Shown here: positions 7,453-15,298 of the stretch, one piece after another | How the letters are laid out: each line of letters starts with the position of its first letter | Position numbering within the stretch: position 1 is the stretch's first letter | From: Clostridia bacterium | GTDB taxonomy: Bacteria > Bacillota > DTU025 | NCBI GenBank assembly: GCA_034926675.1 | Contig: JAYFQW010000037.1 | Span: forward strand, 1-47,400 | Reading direction: 5' to 3' | Length of the DNA: 47,400 bases | Program-made: the position numbers and the translations under genes | Notes under the pieces: model-generated | Told to the model about the DNA's origin: nothing | The model's input: only the letters and a program-made list of their open reading frames with translations | Database searches by the model: none

Positions 7453-8208
7453 CTATCCGAAACGGCCGGTAATGTAGTCCTCGGTTCGCTTGTCATGTGG
7501 TGTCTCGAAGATGCTTTTGGCATCGCCGTATTCTACAAGTTCGCCCATGAGGAAGAAGCCGGTCTTGTCCGACACTCGCGCGGCCTGCTGCATGTTATGG
7601 GTGACGATCACAATCGTGTACTTGCGCTTTAGCTCCGCCATGAGATCCTCTATGCTTGCGGTCGATATGGGATCGAGGGCAGAGCACGGCTCATCCATCA
7701 GCAGCACTTCGGGTTCAACCGCGAGCACCCTGGCGATGCACAGTCTCTGCTGCTGGCCTCCGGATAGCCGCAAGGCTGACTCTCTGAGCCTGTCCTTCAC
7801 CTCATCCCACAGTGCCGCGGCCCTGAGGCTCCGTTCCACCATGTCTGCCAGCCGCTGCCCTACGGCCATTCCATGGATCCGCGGACCGTAGGCCACATTG
7901 TCAAACACTGACATGGGGAACGGGTTGGGCCTCTGGAATACCATTCCTATGCGCTTGCGGAGCCTCACCAGGTCGGTTCCTGGCCCGTAGATGTCCTGGC
8001 CGTCGATCACTACACTTCCGCGGACTGATGCACCAGGCGCCAGGTCATTCATGCGGTTCAGCGTCCTGAGAAACGTGGACTTCCCACAGCCGGACGGGCC
8101 AATGAGCGCTGTGATCGTGTTCGCGTCAATTGAAATGGACATGTTCTTCAGGGCTTGATAGGCACCGTAGAAGACATCTAACGAAGTGGTGTGGATCTTA
8201 TCTGGCAT
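7453..8208 (-). CDS. pstB: Phosphate ABC transporter ATP-binding protein PstB
   Basis: A 251-residue ATPase. Walker [10 protein letters not shown] is at residues 37-45, the Q-loop at [10 protein letters not shown], the ABC signature at LSGGQQQR, Walker B at VLLMDEP with the D-loop SALD, and the switch His in [14 protein letters not shown] after Walker A and RPNPFPMS are typical of PstB. It energises PstCA phosphate import. The ATG at 8208 gives the usual family length; the frame continues upstream to 8331 but that part overlaps the Pho boxes and has no family similarity. A GGGGGG stretch serves as a loose RBS. Operon: pstB-phoU. Confidence 0.93.
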   Translation of the reverse strand: MPDKIHTTSLDVFYGAYQALKNMSISIDANTITALIGPSGCGKSTFLRTLNRMNDLAPGASVRGSVVIDGQDIYGPGTDLVRLRKRIGMVFQRPNPFPMSVFDNVAYGPRIHGMAVGQRLADMVERSLRAAALWDEVKDRLRESALRLSGGQQQRLCIARVLAVEPEVLLMDEPCSALDPISTASIEDLMAELKRKYTIVIVTHNMQQAARVSDKTGFFLMGELVEYGDAKSIFETPHDKRTEDYITGRFG

Positions 8209-8225
8209 GTCGTCAGACACCCCCC

Positions 8226-8238
8226 ACAGATATTCTGT
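8226..8238. promoter_or_regulatory. Second copy of the XRE operator core, in the pstB leader
   Basis: ACAGATATTCTGT here is identical to the inner 13 bases of the operator at 412-430. It lies 18 bases before the pstB ATG, between the Pho boxes and the gene. The outer bases are not palindromic. Confidence 0.4.
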
Positions 8239-8268
8239 CACAGGCCTTTTGCACGCGCATTCCCGGCC

Positions 8269-8306
8269 TGTAAACAGTTGTTGTGGGGGTGTTAACCACG
8301 TGTTAA
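8269..8306 (-). promoter_or_regulatory. PhoP boxes upstream of pstB-phoU
   Basis: On the minus strand TTAACA (8306-8301), five bases, TTAACA (8295-8290), then ACAACA (8284-8279) and TTTACA (8274-8269). The spacing of 11, 11 and 10 bases matches the Bacillus PhoP box (TTAACA-N5-TTAACA) closely. This is the best Pho box in the window and implies that pstB-phoU has a PhoP-controlled promoter separate from phoPR. Confidence 0.75.
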
Positions 8307-8379
8307 GCAGTGACATAAGGGTTAGCCGCATTCGCGCATCCGCTATTCAGGGTCGGGGGAATTCCGCGTTCCGAATTGA

Positions 8380-10173
8380 CTACATGTGGCCGGAGGAGGC
8401 CCAAACCGGTACGGTGAAAGAGAAGGTGGATCCTCTGCCAGGCACGCTGCTGGCCCATGCCTCTCCGCCATGTCGCTCCACTATGTGTTTCACTATTGAG
8501 AGGCCGAGCCCGGTGCCTCCTAGCTGGCGTGATCGCGCTCGGTCCACGCGGTAGAATCTCTCAAATATCCTGGGAAGGTGTTCCACGGGAATGCCCACGC
8601 CCGTGTCTGCGACGTCCACGCGGACTGTAGCGCCCACGCACGACGCAGAGACTACGATGCTTCCGCCATCAGGGGTGTACTTTACTGCGTTTTCGAGCAG
8701 GTTCACCAGAACCTGCACAATGAGGGGTTCATCGCCCTGCACTGCGGGCAACTCAGCCGGGATCTGAAGGAGGACCTGGATGCTCTTGCCCTCGGCCTTG
8801 CTCTGCACGGCCTCCAATGCGCGTTGTGCGGCGTCTGAGATCATGACGGGCGATAGAGGCATTGAGGCATTAGTACACTCGAGCCTAGAGAGATCGAGAA
8901 GGTCAGAGATGATATGCGCTAGCCTGTCTGCCTCGCGGTCGATGAGTTCGAGGAATCGTCTCAGGGTTTCCCCGTCTTCCATTGCACCGTCCAACAGTGT
9001 ATCTGCAAATCCCTTGATTGATGTGACTGGGGTTCGAAGCTCGTGCGATACATTGGACACGAAGTCCTGTCGCACAAGTTCGAGCCGTCGAAGGTCTGTC
9101 ACGTCTTGGAGAACGGCGACTGCGCCCGCAACCCCAGAGCCGGAGGCGCCGGAAATGGGCGCCGCGTGGATTCTCAGGGCGAGAGCGCGCGGCGACTGAG
9201 CCGTGGTTTCTCGGATGTCATCACTTCCAGCTGAAGCAATCGCCAGCGAGTCTGCCAGATCTCGGTTGCGCACTATCTCCAGGATATGCCTGTTGAGGGC
9301 CTGGTCTGCTCTCACGCCGAACATGTCGCAGGCCGCCTGATTGACCAATAGGATTCTCTGGGATGCGTCGACGGCGACAACCCCATCTGCCATGGCAGAT
9401 AGAATGGTTTCCATCTGGTTCTTCTGCCTTGAGATCTCTCCGACGCTTTGCTCCAACTCCCGAGCCATGTGGTTGAACGCCTCAGCAAGCTGGCCTAGTT
9501 CATCGTTGCTCCTGGCTCTGACCTTGCGGCTGAAGTCGCCGCGGGCGATTGCGCGGGCTGCAGTGGCCATGTTCTTGAGAGGATCGCTTATGCCCTTAGA
9601 AAGCACCAGGCTGAGGGCGACTCCGGCGATGGCGGCAATTCCGACGGCGTTCAGCATGAAGCCCCTCACTGCTGCTGATGACTGCTCCACTTGAGCCAGG
9701 GAGGCCGCCACTCTCACATAGCCAATCACGTCGCCTGCGGACGTGGTTACCGGCACTGCGCAGTACCTAAGGCCGCTGCCCAGGCTCACGCTGTATCTTG
9801 TAATCAGCCCGACGCCTGACCGGTACGCCTGAAGAACCTCTGGCCGGTTACCATGGTTTTCCATTGAGACAGGATTGCCCTGAGAATCTCCTAGGACCGT
9901 TCCGTCTGCTGCGATAACCGTGACGCGAAGCCCTGTCTTGGCTCCTAAGCCATCAGCCATGAGATCGATGGCTGCGGGGCTCTGGGTCTGTACAAGCATA
10001 TTCCGCACTACCTCTGCGACGAGCATGGCGTCCGTGGTTAGTTCATGATCGGTCCTGGAGACGAGATGCCCGTGAATGGCGCTGGTGAGGCAACCAGTGA
10101 TGAGCAGTAACGAGATCATCACCACAAGAACGTACGTGGCGGACAGACGCTGGCGATATCCCAAGCGAACCAT
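8380..10173 (-). CDS. phoR: Sensor histidine kinase PhoR
   Basis: A 597-residue membrane kinase. Segment 12-34 is the first membrane helix, then an extracytoplasmic PAS/Cache-like sensor to about 165, a second helix at 172-192, HAMP at about 193-245, PAS at 250-360, and the HisKA dimerisation domain with phosphorylated His377 in SNVSHELRTP. The ATPase domain carries the N box (NLLENAVKYTP), G1 (ADTGVGIP), F box (FERFYRVD) and G2 (GGTGLGLSIV). Order and length equal PhoR/WalK kinases. It phosphorylates PhoP when phosphate is low. It starts 31 bases after phoP on the same strand; the Pho boxes of pstB lie just past its stop. Confidence 0.9.
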   Translation of the reverse strand: MVRLGYRQRLSATYVLVVMISLLLITGCLTSAIHGHLVSRTDHELTTDAMLVAEVVRNMLVQTQSPAAIDLMADGLGAKTGLRVTVIAADGTVLGDSQGNPVSMENHGNRPEVLQAYRSGVGLITRYSVSLGSGLRYCAVPVTTSAGDVIGYVRVAASLAQVEQSSAAVRGFMLNAVGIAAIAGVALSLVLSKGISDPLKNMATAARAIARGDFSRKVRARSNDELGQLAEAFNHMARELEQSVGEISRQKNQMETILSAMADGVVAVDASQRILLVNQAACDMFGVRADQALNRHILEIVRNRDLADSLAIASAGSDDIRETTAQSPRALALRIHAAPISGASGSGVAGAVAVLQDVTDLRRLELVRQDFVSNVSHELRTPVTSIKGFADTLLDGAMEDGETLRRFLELIDREADRLAHIISDLLDLSRLECTNASMPLSPVMISDAAQRALEAVQSKAEGKSIQVLLQIPAELPAVQGDEPLIVQVLVNLLENAVKYTPDGGSIVVSASCVGATVRVDVADTGVGIPVEHLPRIFERFYRVDRARSRQLGGTGLGLSIVKHIVERHGGEAWASSVPGRGSTFSFTVPVWASSGHM

Positions 10174-10204
10174 AGACTCCCGGCCTCCCTGATAGGCGCC
10201 TTAC

Positions 10205-10909
10205 TTACGCATGTTCCGAGAATCGGTAGCCCACACCATGCACTGTTTGAATGTACACAGGACGCGAGTCGTCCTTCTCGATCTTCTGTCGGAGACGGCG
10301 GACATGCACGTCCACTGTGCGCGTATTGCCTGCATACTCGTACCCCCAGACTCGTTCCAGGAGAAGCTCGCGGGAAAGCACTCGACCGCTGTTGGCAACG
10401 AGAAAACGGAGCAACTCCAGCTCCTTCGGTGTAACCTCGACCCGGCGTCCGCGGACCTCCAACTCGAACCTGTCAGCGTCAATCAGCACATCGCCTACGC
10501 GAATCCGGCTAGGCTCATCACCCCGTCCGCCTGGCGCGGAGTTCATGCTCTGCCGACGAAGCATTGCTTTCACTCTGGCCACAAGCTCGCGAGGGCTGAA
10601 CGGTTTCGTTACGTAGTCGTCTGCTCCCACTGATAGCCCGAGCACCTTGTCGAACTCCTCGGCCTTCGCGGTGAGCATGATGATTGGCACTGTCATCTCC
10701 CTGCGAAGCGTCTGGCAGACCTCAATCCCATCGATGCCAGGAAGCATCAGATCGAGGATGATGAGGTCAGGCCCATGGGTCCTCGCTTTCTGTAGGGCTT
10801 CCTCACCGTCATATGCTGCGTCAACGCAGAAACTCTCCCGCTCCAAGTTGAACTGAATCAGCTCTACGATCGAAGGCTCATCGTCGACTACCAGGACCCT
10901 CTTGGACAT
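10205..10909 (-). CDS. phoP: Response regulator PhoP (OmpR family)
   Basis: A 234-residue regulator. The receiver domain (1-120) has the acidic pair Asp9-Asp10, phosphoacceptor Asp53 in ILDLMLPG, Thr80 and Lys102 in TKPF. The C-terminal winged helix (about 135-232) shows LTPKE-type sequence EVTPKELELLRFL, then RVWGYEYAGNTRTVDVHVRRLRQKIE and QTVHGVGYRF, all typical of PhoB/PhoP. The RBS GAGGAGGTG precedes the ATG. It is the first gene of phoP-phoR. Placement next to pst genes with TTAACA boxes supports the phosphate assignment over other OmpR-type regulators. Confidence 0.92.
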   Translation of the reverse strand: MSKRVLVVDDEPSIVELIQFNLERESFCVDAAYDGEEALQKARTHGPDLIILDLMLPGIDGIEVCQTLRREMTVPIIMLTAKAEEFDKVLGLSVGADDYVTKPFSPRELVARVKAMLRRQSMNSAPGGRGDEPSRIRVGDVLIDADRFELEVRGRRVEVTPKELELLRFLVANSGRVLSRELLLERVWGYEYAGNTRTVDVHVRRLRQKIEKDDSRPVYIQTVHGVGYRFSEHA

Positions 10910-10944
10910 GTGTGCACCTCCTCGGGCCTGATGTGCCCAGACTC

Positions 10945-10959
10945 ATTATACCACCTGCT
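10945..10959 (-). promoter_or_regulatory. Extended -10 promoter of phoPR
   Basis: On the minus strand TGG-TATAAT, a perfect -10 hexamer (10950-10945) with the TGN extension. The -35 position (CCATCA) is poor. The hexamer lies 36 bases before the phoP ATG. Confidence 0.55.
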
Positions 10960-11053
10960 GAGCCTGGTGATGGAACGTGCACTTGAGTGGGTCATTGCAC
11001 CTGCGCGTTGCTCATGCGGAGAATGAGTGAAGATCATTGGAAGGCCGCCCAGG

Positions 11054-11070
11054 CCTCGCATGAAGCGAGG
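11054..11070 (-). terminator. Small hairpin after the cysteine-rich gene
   Basis: CCTCGC-ATGAA-GCGAGG, a 6-bp stem located 28 bases past the end of the minus-strand gene at 11098. There is no T-run. Confidence 0.3.
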
Positions 11071-11097
11071 GCGGGGCGGCGCGGCGCCTGCGTACGC

Positions 11098-11853
11098 TCA
11101 GCGTTTCGCTGCGGGACAGATTCCGTCGTCTTCTTGGCAGAATGAGCACACGGGAGAGAGCATCTCTGCTGCCTTGATCGTGTACTCAATGCTGCTGGTC
11201 ACTGCATTCCCACTGTGAACGCTCACAAACGCCCTGATTGGCGCGTTGGCTGGGATCGGGCACACGACTGCCTCGAAATTGCCTGCATTGGCGCTGAGCG
11301 CCGCATCTTTGACACAGCATCCGCCTGCGATGTTGGCAAGACGCCTAGAGTCAACTGGGTTGCATGCGGGGCAATCGAGGCTGAAGAGCTTCACGTCGGC
11401 GTCGATGGGTGTGTTCCCGGTGTTTTGCACCTTCACGTTGATGGCATTGTTCTGCCCGGTGCGCACGAAGAACGGCCCTGTGGTGAGCGGCCCTGTCGAC
11501 GGCGGTCCACCGTCCGGCGGAGTCGGATTGTGCTCCTGAACCTCAACACTGCACACCCTGTCGAGGTCGATCACCATGAACTGAGCGGTCTCACTCTCTA
11601 CCATGCAGCCTCCGCTTACAGCCCTGATCAGGATTCCTGTGGAGTCGCACGGTGCAAGGCTCAGGAACCCGCAGCCTATCGAATGCAGATGCGCATTGCT
11701 GGCCTTCTTGCAGCAGCCGTCGCACTCGAACTCGACGGCCACACATAGGTCGTCAAGGTCTCCGCACCCACTGAGCGCTTTTGCCAGTGGATGCTGGCAG
11801 AAGACATTCTCATCACTTACCTCTGGGCCGGGAGAGGTATGATCTACGTCCAC
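11098..11853 (-). CDS. Cysteine-rich protein of unknown function
   Basis: A 251-residue protein with no signal peptide and about 20 cysteines, many in pairs or close sets (ECDGCCKK, DCPAC, GGCCVK, CSFCQ). The first 110 residues form one cysteine-rich part (FCQHPLAKALSGCGDLDDLC, IGCGF, APCDS). A proline/glycine/threonine linker (PPDGGPPSTGPLTTGP) follows, then a beta-rich segment with VRTGQNNAINVKVQNTGNTP, which resembles an Ig-like sandwich. Spore coat proteins of the CotY/CotZ kind are also cysteine-rich and lack signal peptides, but I cannot align this one to them with confidence. The start is GTG 11853 with AGGAGGG nine bases before it. It appears monocistronic. Confidence 0.6.
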   Translation of the reverse strand: MDVDHTSPGPEVSDENVFCQHPLAKALSGCGDLDDLCVAVEFECDGCCKKASNAHLHSIGCGFLSLAPCDSTGILIRAVSGGCMVESETAQFMVIDLDRVCSVEVQEHNPTPPDGGPPSTGPLTTGPFFVRTGQNNAINVKVQNTGNTPIDADVKLFSLDCPACNPVDSRRLANIAGGCCVKDAALSANAGNFEAVVCPIPANAPIRAFVSVHSGNAVTSSIEYTIKAAEMLSPVCSFCQEDDGICPAAKR

Positions 11854-12121
11854 TTTCCTTCGCCCTCCTAGATGAGTTGATTCTTGAGGTCACGACGCTC
11901 AATGCACTATACGCGAGGGTGATGAGGGGGTGTTTGGGACAATGAGGCGCTAGGCCTCAGGGCATCCGTGTCCTTTGGTACAACGTTAGGCATATCCAGA
12001 CGTGTTCGATTGGCAAAAGTGACGCAACCTGGAGGATTCCTTACGCACTGCGTCGTAGTAGTGAGCCATCGCTCTAGCACGGGCCGTATACCATGGACAG
12101 TGCAGAGGAGGACATAGCGGT

Positions 12122-12970
12122 ATGAAAAACCATGCAGTATTCGGCCAGCACATGAGCCAATGTGGGAAACCCGTAGCGTTGGTTCTCTGTGCCATCGCGG
12201 TATTCGTGGCGTTCTCGGGTATCGCAGCAGCCTCGCAGGCAGCGCCTGAGCTATTCTCTGAGATGCTGTCCGGACCGATCTGGACCGTCATCTACGAGGC
12301 AGCGTCTGTCCATCCTGACTCGGCCCACCCGGGCGCTTTTGTTGAGGGGACGCCGGTGCGTGCAAACCTTAGGCTGTTCGACTCGGCAGGTTGGCTGATC
12401 CAGGACATTGCATACTCGGTGGATGGATCCGCGTCGGTCAAGTCCATCACTTCCGTGGATGGTCAGGGGATTCCAGTCAGCGTGCTCCACTATTCCGGCA
12501 AGAACGCTCTCATGGCGAGGGAGTCCATCCAGCGATCTGCAGCGGACGATGGCGGTCTCAGCTTCGTGCGAACAGTCTGGGCGGTCGATGGAACCCTGAC
12601 GAGCACGACTGTGGTTCGCTGTGACCGCTCCGGGCGCGAGATCTCAAGGGAGGTTCGCACGGCAGATGGCGTCGTAGCAGTTACGATGCTCAACGAGTAC
12701 GATCCTAACGGCCGGTTGCGCTCGCGGAAGGAGTATGGTCCTGCTGGGGCGCTAACAACGGACACCGAGTGGGACTACGATCAGTCCAATGGCCTGCTGG
12801 TTTCAGAGATGCGTAAGGGGCCTGAGGGCGAGTTCACATCGACGTTCGAACTCGACCTGGATGGGAACTGGATTGTGAAACGCACCTCCAGGATGATCAG
12901 GCTTCAAGATGGCAGCGTCGTGTTGGAGCCGAACGAGATCATCTACAGATCCATCACTACACATGGCTGA
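12122..12970 (+). CDS. Secreted YD-repeat-like protein, paralogue 1
   Basis: A 282-residue exported protein. Residues 18-40 are the hydrophobic core of a signal peptide ending ASQA. The rest is beta-rich with loose YD/RHS-type repeats: LFDSAGWLIQDIAYS, CDRSGREISREVR, YDPNGRLRSRKEY and YDQSNGLLVSEM. The C-terminal half aligns along its length with the product at 46019 (shared GREvSRE, YD-x-GR, WxYD, GPxGxF, EPxExxYR), so the two are paralogues. It is not a toxin-type RHS protein because it is short and has no toxin domain. It could bind cell wall carbohydrate or a surface partner, but function is unknown. The RBS AGGAGG stands ten bases before the ATG. Confidence 0.7.
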   Translation: MKNHAVFGQHMSQCGKPVALVLCAIAVFVAFSGIAAASQAAPELFSEMLSGPIWTVIYEAASVHPDSAHPGAFVEGTPVRANLRLFDSAGWLIQDIAYSVDGSASVKSITSVDGQGIPVSVLHYSGKNALMARESIQRSAADDGGLSFVRTVWAVDGTLTSTTVVRCDRSGREISREVRTADGVVAVTMLNEYDPNGRLRSRKEYGPAGALTTDTEWDYDQSNGLLVSEMRKGPEGEFTSTFELDLDGNWIVKRTSRMIRLQDGSVVLEPNEIIYRSITTHG

Positions 12971-13080
12971 GAGTGCTGACGCAAGCCCCCGGGCGGGGCG
13001 GGGAATCCCTCTGTCGATGCTCGCATCTCTCATCATCAACTCCAGTTTCGGCGACAAATTCTCATAGGAGGTAGTCGAGT

Positions 13081-13767
13081 ATGAAATCAGGTTCAAAGTG
13101 TCTGTCTCTGTCTCTGTCGCTAGTTGCGTTGGTTCTGATGCTGGCCGCTATTGCCCTTGCACCGGCGATGTCGGCCGCAGGCGCCGCCGCTATCCCCAAG
13201 GCTTCACAGCCTGTGCTTATGGTGAGTGCGGGGCAGGGCAATGGAGTCCTCGTCGCGACTGCTCTCGCCGATAGGATAAAGCTCCCCTACGACTACTCTG
13301 ATGTCCCCACCGCGAAGCACGTTGCGGCAGGCGCCGGCCTGGAAGGGTTCGTTGAGGGCGATGGTGCGCACAGAGAGCTGAAGTCGGGAAAGCCGAAGGG
13401 AACTCCCTACCAGACCGTGTTCCTTGTCATGGGCGCAAGCCTCAAGGGAATGGGAGCGTCGGGGCTCTCCCTGAACCAGGAGGTAGCACGGCTTAAGGAT
13501 GTCATCAAGTACTGCCGGGACAAGAAGATTCTCCTTGTCGGCATGCACGTTGAGGGCAAGGCCATGCGCGGCAAGCCTGGGTCGGACAATGAGGCAATCA
13601 TCGATGCCGTCGCTCCATTCTGCGACTACCTTATCGTGATGAACACGAGCAACCAGGACGGCAAGTTCACACAGATCGGCAAGGAGAAGAACATCCCAGT
13701 GAGCGTGGCCGAGAAGACCAGCGAGATCCAGACCATATTCCAGACGATGTTCGGCCTTGCCAAGTAG
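13081..13767 (+). CDS. Exported DUF6305-like protein
   Basis: A 228-residue protein with a long hydrophobic signal peptide (residues 8-35, ending SAAGAAA). The mature part looks like a Rossmann-type alpha/beta fold: PVLMVSAGQGNGVLVATAL at 43-61, then VFLVMGASLKGMGASG, KILLVGMHVEGKAMRGKPG and DYLIVMNTSNQDG. From memory this pattern belongs to DUF6305, a family without assigned function. AGGAGG is nine bases upstream. The next gene, a TRAP-type permease, starts 38 bases after its stop, so an extracytoplasmic binding or accessory subunit for that permease is the most economical idea (inference). It does not resemble DctP-type solute-binding proteins. Confidence 0.6.
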   Translation: MKSGSKCLSLSLSLVALVLMLAAIALAPAMSAAGAAAIPKASQPVLMVSAGQGNGVLVATALADRIKLPYDYSDVPTAKHVAAGAGLEGFVEGDGAHRELKSGKPKGTPYQTVFLVMGASLKGMGASGLSLNQEVARLKDVIKYCRDKKILLVGMHVEGKAMRGKPGSDNEAIIDAVAPFCDYLIVMNTSNQDGKFTQIGKEKNIPVSVAEKTSEIQTIFQTMFGLAK

Positions 13768-13805
13768 TGGATCAGGTTGCTTGGCCCTACGAAAGGAGAA
13801 TGGGC

Positions 13806-15089
13806 ATGTTCCTTAAAGTCTCAGTAGTGCTCGCGGTGATGGTTGGAGCTTACATCATCGCAAAGGGCCCGTTGAAGCTGTCGGTGGAGCTATCTATGCT
13901 CATTGCCGGGCTGGCGGGCGCAGTGGCCAGCGGAAACTACCTGCCACTGCGGCATATCGCAGAAGGGTCGGTCACATATCTCGACTTGGCCCTCATTTTC
14001 TTCACAGCCACTCTCTTCATGAACATAATCAAGGAGTCTGGCGGCCTCAACTACGCTGTCAGAGGGATTCTCACGGAGTTCGGGAACAATAGACCGGTTG
14101 CTCTGATTCTTCTGATGTTCCTCATGCTCATACCTGGGGCTCTCACAGGCTCTGGGAGCGTTTCGGTTTTGGTCTCGGGAGGCGCCGTCGCCATGGCCCT
14201 CTCGCATCTGGGGATCTCCAGGCAGAGAATTGCAGCCATGATATTCATCCTTGCCGGGCTTGCCGCTGTGGCGCCTCCTGTGAGCGTTTGGGCCATGATG
14301 ACATGTGCAGGAACTGCGATTCCCTACGTGGGCTTCGAGCTTCCGCTGGGCGTTCCAGTACTGCTGCTTGGGGTGTTCACGTCGTTCTACTATGGCCTCC
14401 GCCGCACTGAGAGGCTTGGCGACTCAGTGAAGGAGCTTCCCGATGTTCCAACCGGGCAGAGCGGAGTGCGCGTGTTCGTTCCTTTCGCAGTCGTGTTTGC
14501 GCTTATCATTGCATCTCGGCTTTGGCCTTACAAGATGCCAATTCTCGGCCTGCCTCTGATATTCATGATCGGCGCCGTGGTTGCCCTGCTGATTAGCCCT
14601 AAGAAGGTGGACCTTCTGAGGGTGTCAAACGAGACTGTGCGGCAGCTGCTTCCTCTGCTTACCACGGTCACAGTCATTGGAATCCTGATTCAGTTGATGA
14701 CCGTGACTGGAGTCCGAGGCCTGCTCTCTTATTGGGTGATCGCAATGCCGCTGGTGCTCATATTTGCGCTCCTGCCCATTACCATCCCGCTGTCGGAGGG
14801 AGTGCTCGGGTTCGGTGGCGCAGCTGTTATCGGGATCCCACTTATCTGGACGTTCAACTCAGTTGGAGTACATCCGACGATAGCCTTGGCAGGGCTTTCG
14901 CTGTTGTGGTTCCTAGGTGATGCTCTGCCGCCGACAGCCATCATTGGCAGACTCACTGTACAGACTGTGGACTACAAAGGTTCCTATTGGACCTTCCTGA
15001 AGACATGCTGGGCGCCATGGGCCGTCATAACGGTCGTGGGCACATTAATGGTGGTTTTCAGCAAGCAACTGGCGTTCCTCGTCATATAG
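13806..15089 (+). CDS. TRAP-type (DctM-like) large permease
   Basis: A 427-residue integral membrane protein with 11-12 hydrophobic segments. The layout follows the ion-transporter superfamily to which DctM belongs: a first half with LTGSGSVSVLVSGG and LAAVAPPVSVWAMM, the latter equivalent to the IPPS motif of DctM, and a second half with EGVLGFGGAAVIGIPL and LGDALPPTAIIG, again with a PP loop. The substrate is not evident; a small organic anion such as an acyl amino acid would fit the neighbour enzyme at 15299. There is no DctP or normal DctQ nearby. ATG 13806 was chosen because AAAGGAG is seven bases upstream; longer starts at 13767 and 13800 are less likely. Confidence 0.75.
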   Translation: MFLKVSVVLAVMVGAYIIAKGPLKLSVELSMLIAGLAGAVASGNYLPLRHIAEGSVTYLDLALIFFTATLFMNIIKESGGLNYAVRGILTEFGNNRPVALILLMFLMLIPGALTGSGSVSVLVSGGAVAMALSHLGISRQRIAAMIFILAGLAAVAPPVSVWAMMTCAGTAIPYVGFELPLGVPVLLLGVFTSFYYGLRRTERLGDSVKELPDVPTGQSGVRVFVPFAVVFALIIASRLWPYKMPILGLPLIFMIGAVVALLISPKKVDLLRVSNETVRQLLPLLTTVTVIGILIQLMTVTGVRGLLSYWVIAMPLVLIFALLPITIPLSEGVLGFGGAAVIGIPLIWTFNSVGVHPTIALAGLSLLWFLGDALPPTAIIGRLTVQTVDYKGSYWTFLKTCWAPWAVITVVGTLMVVFSKQLAFLVI

Positions 15090-15119
15090 CGGGGGGCGCA
15101 TCTACTGGAGGTGAGGCGG

Positions 15120-15272
15120 ATGTCGATCATAACGATTCTGTACTACGCAATATCGGCCTACCTCGCGGCGCTGTGCGTCTGGAACTTCGTGCGCGAGAAG
15201 AGACTTCAGGAGGCGGCCATGTACGCGGTGGTCCTGGTCCCGCTGCTCTTGAGGGTATTCCGCATTAAGTGA
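15120..15272 (+). CDS. 50-residue membrane protein
   Basis: A short gene with an excellent RBS (GGAGGTGAG, ending six bases before the ATG) between the permease and the metalloenzyme. The peptide starts MSIITILYYAISAYLAALCV, carries the charged stretch REKRLQE near residues 24-30, and ends with a second hydrophobic segment (YAVVLVPLLLRVF), so two membrane helices are likely. It is too short for a DctQ subunit (usually about 160 residues with four helices) but sits where a small subunit would be. Codon use and spacing (30 bases after the permease, 26 before the next gene) favour a true gene. Confidence 0.7.
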   Translation: MSIITILYYAISAYLAALCVWNFVREKRLQEAAMYAVVLVPLLLRVFRIK

Positions 15273-15298
15273 CAGGCGCGAGGATGGAGGGTTAAGGA

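Noticed and set aside
11215-11748. 177-codon plus-strand frame
   Set aside because: Antisense to the cysteine-rich gene, which has a good RBS and starts properly at 11853.
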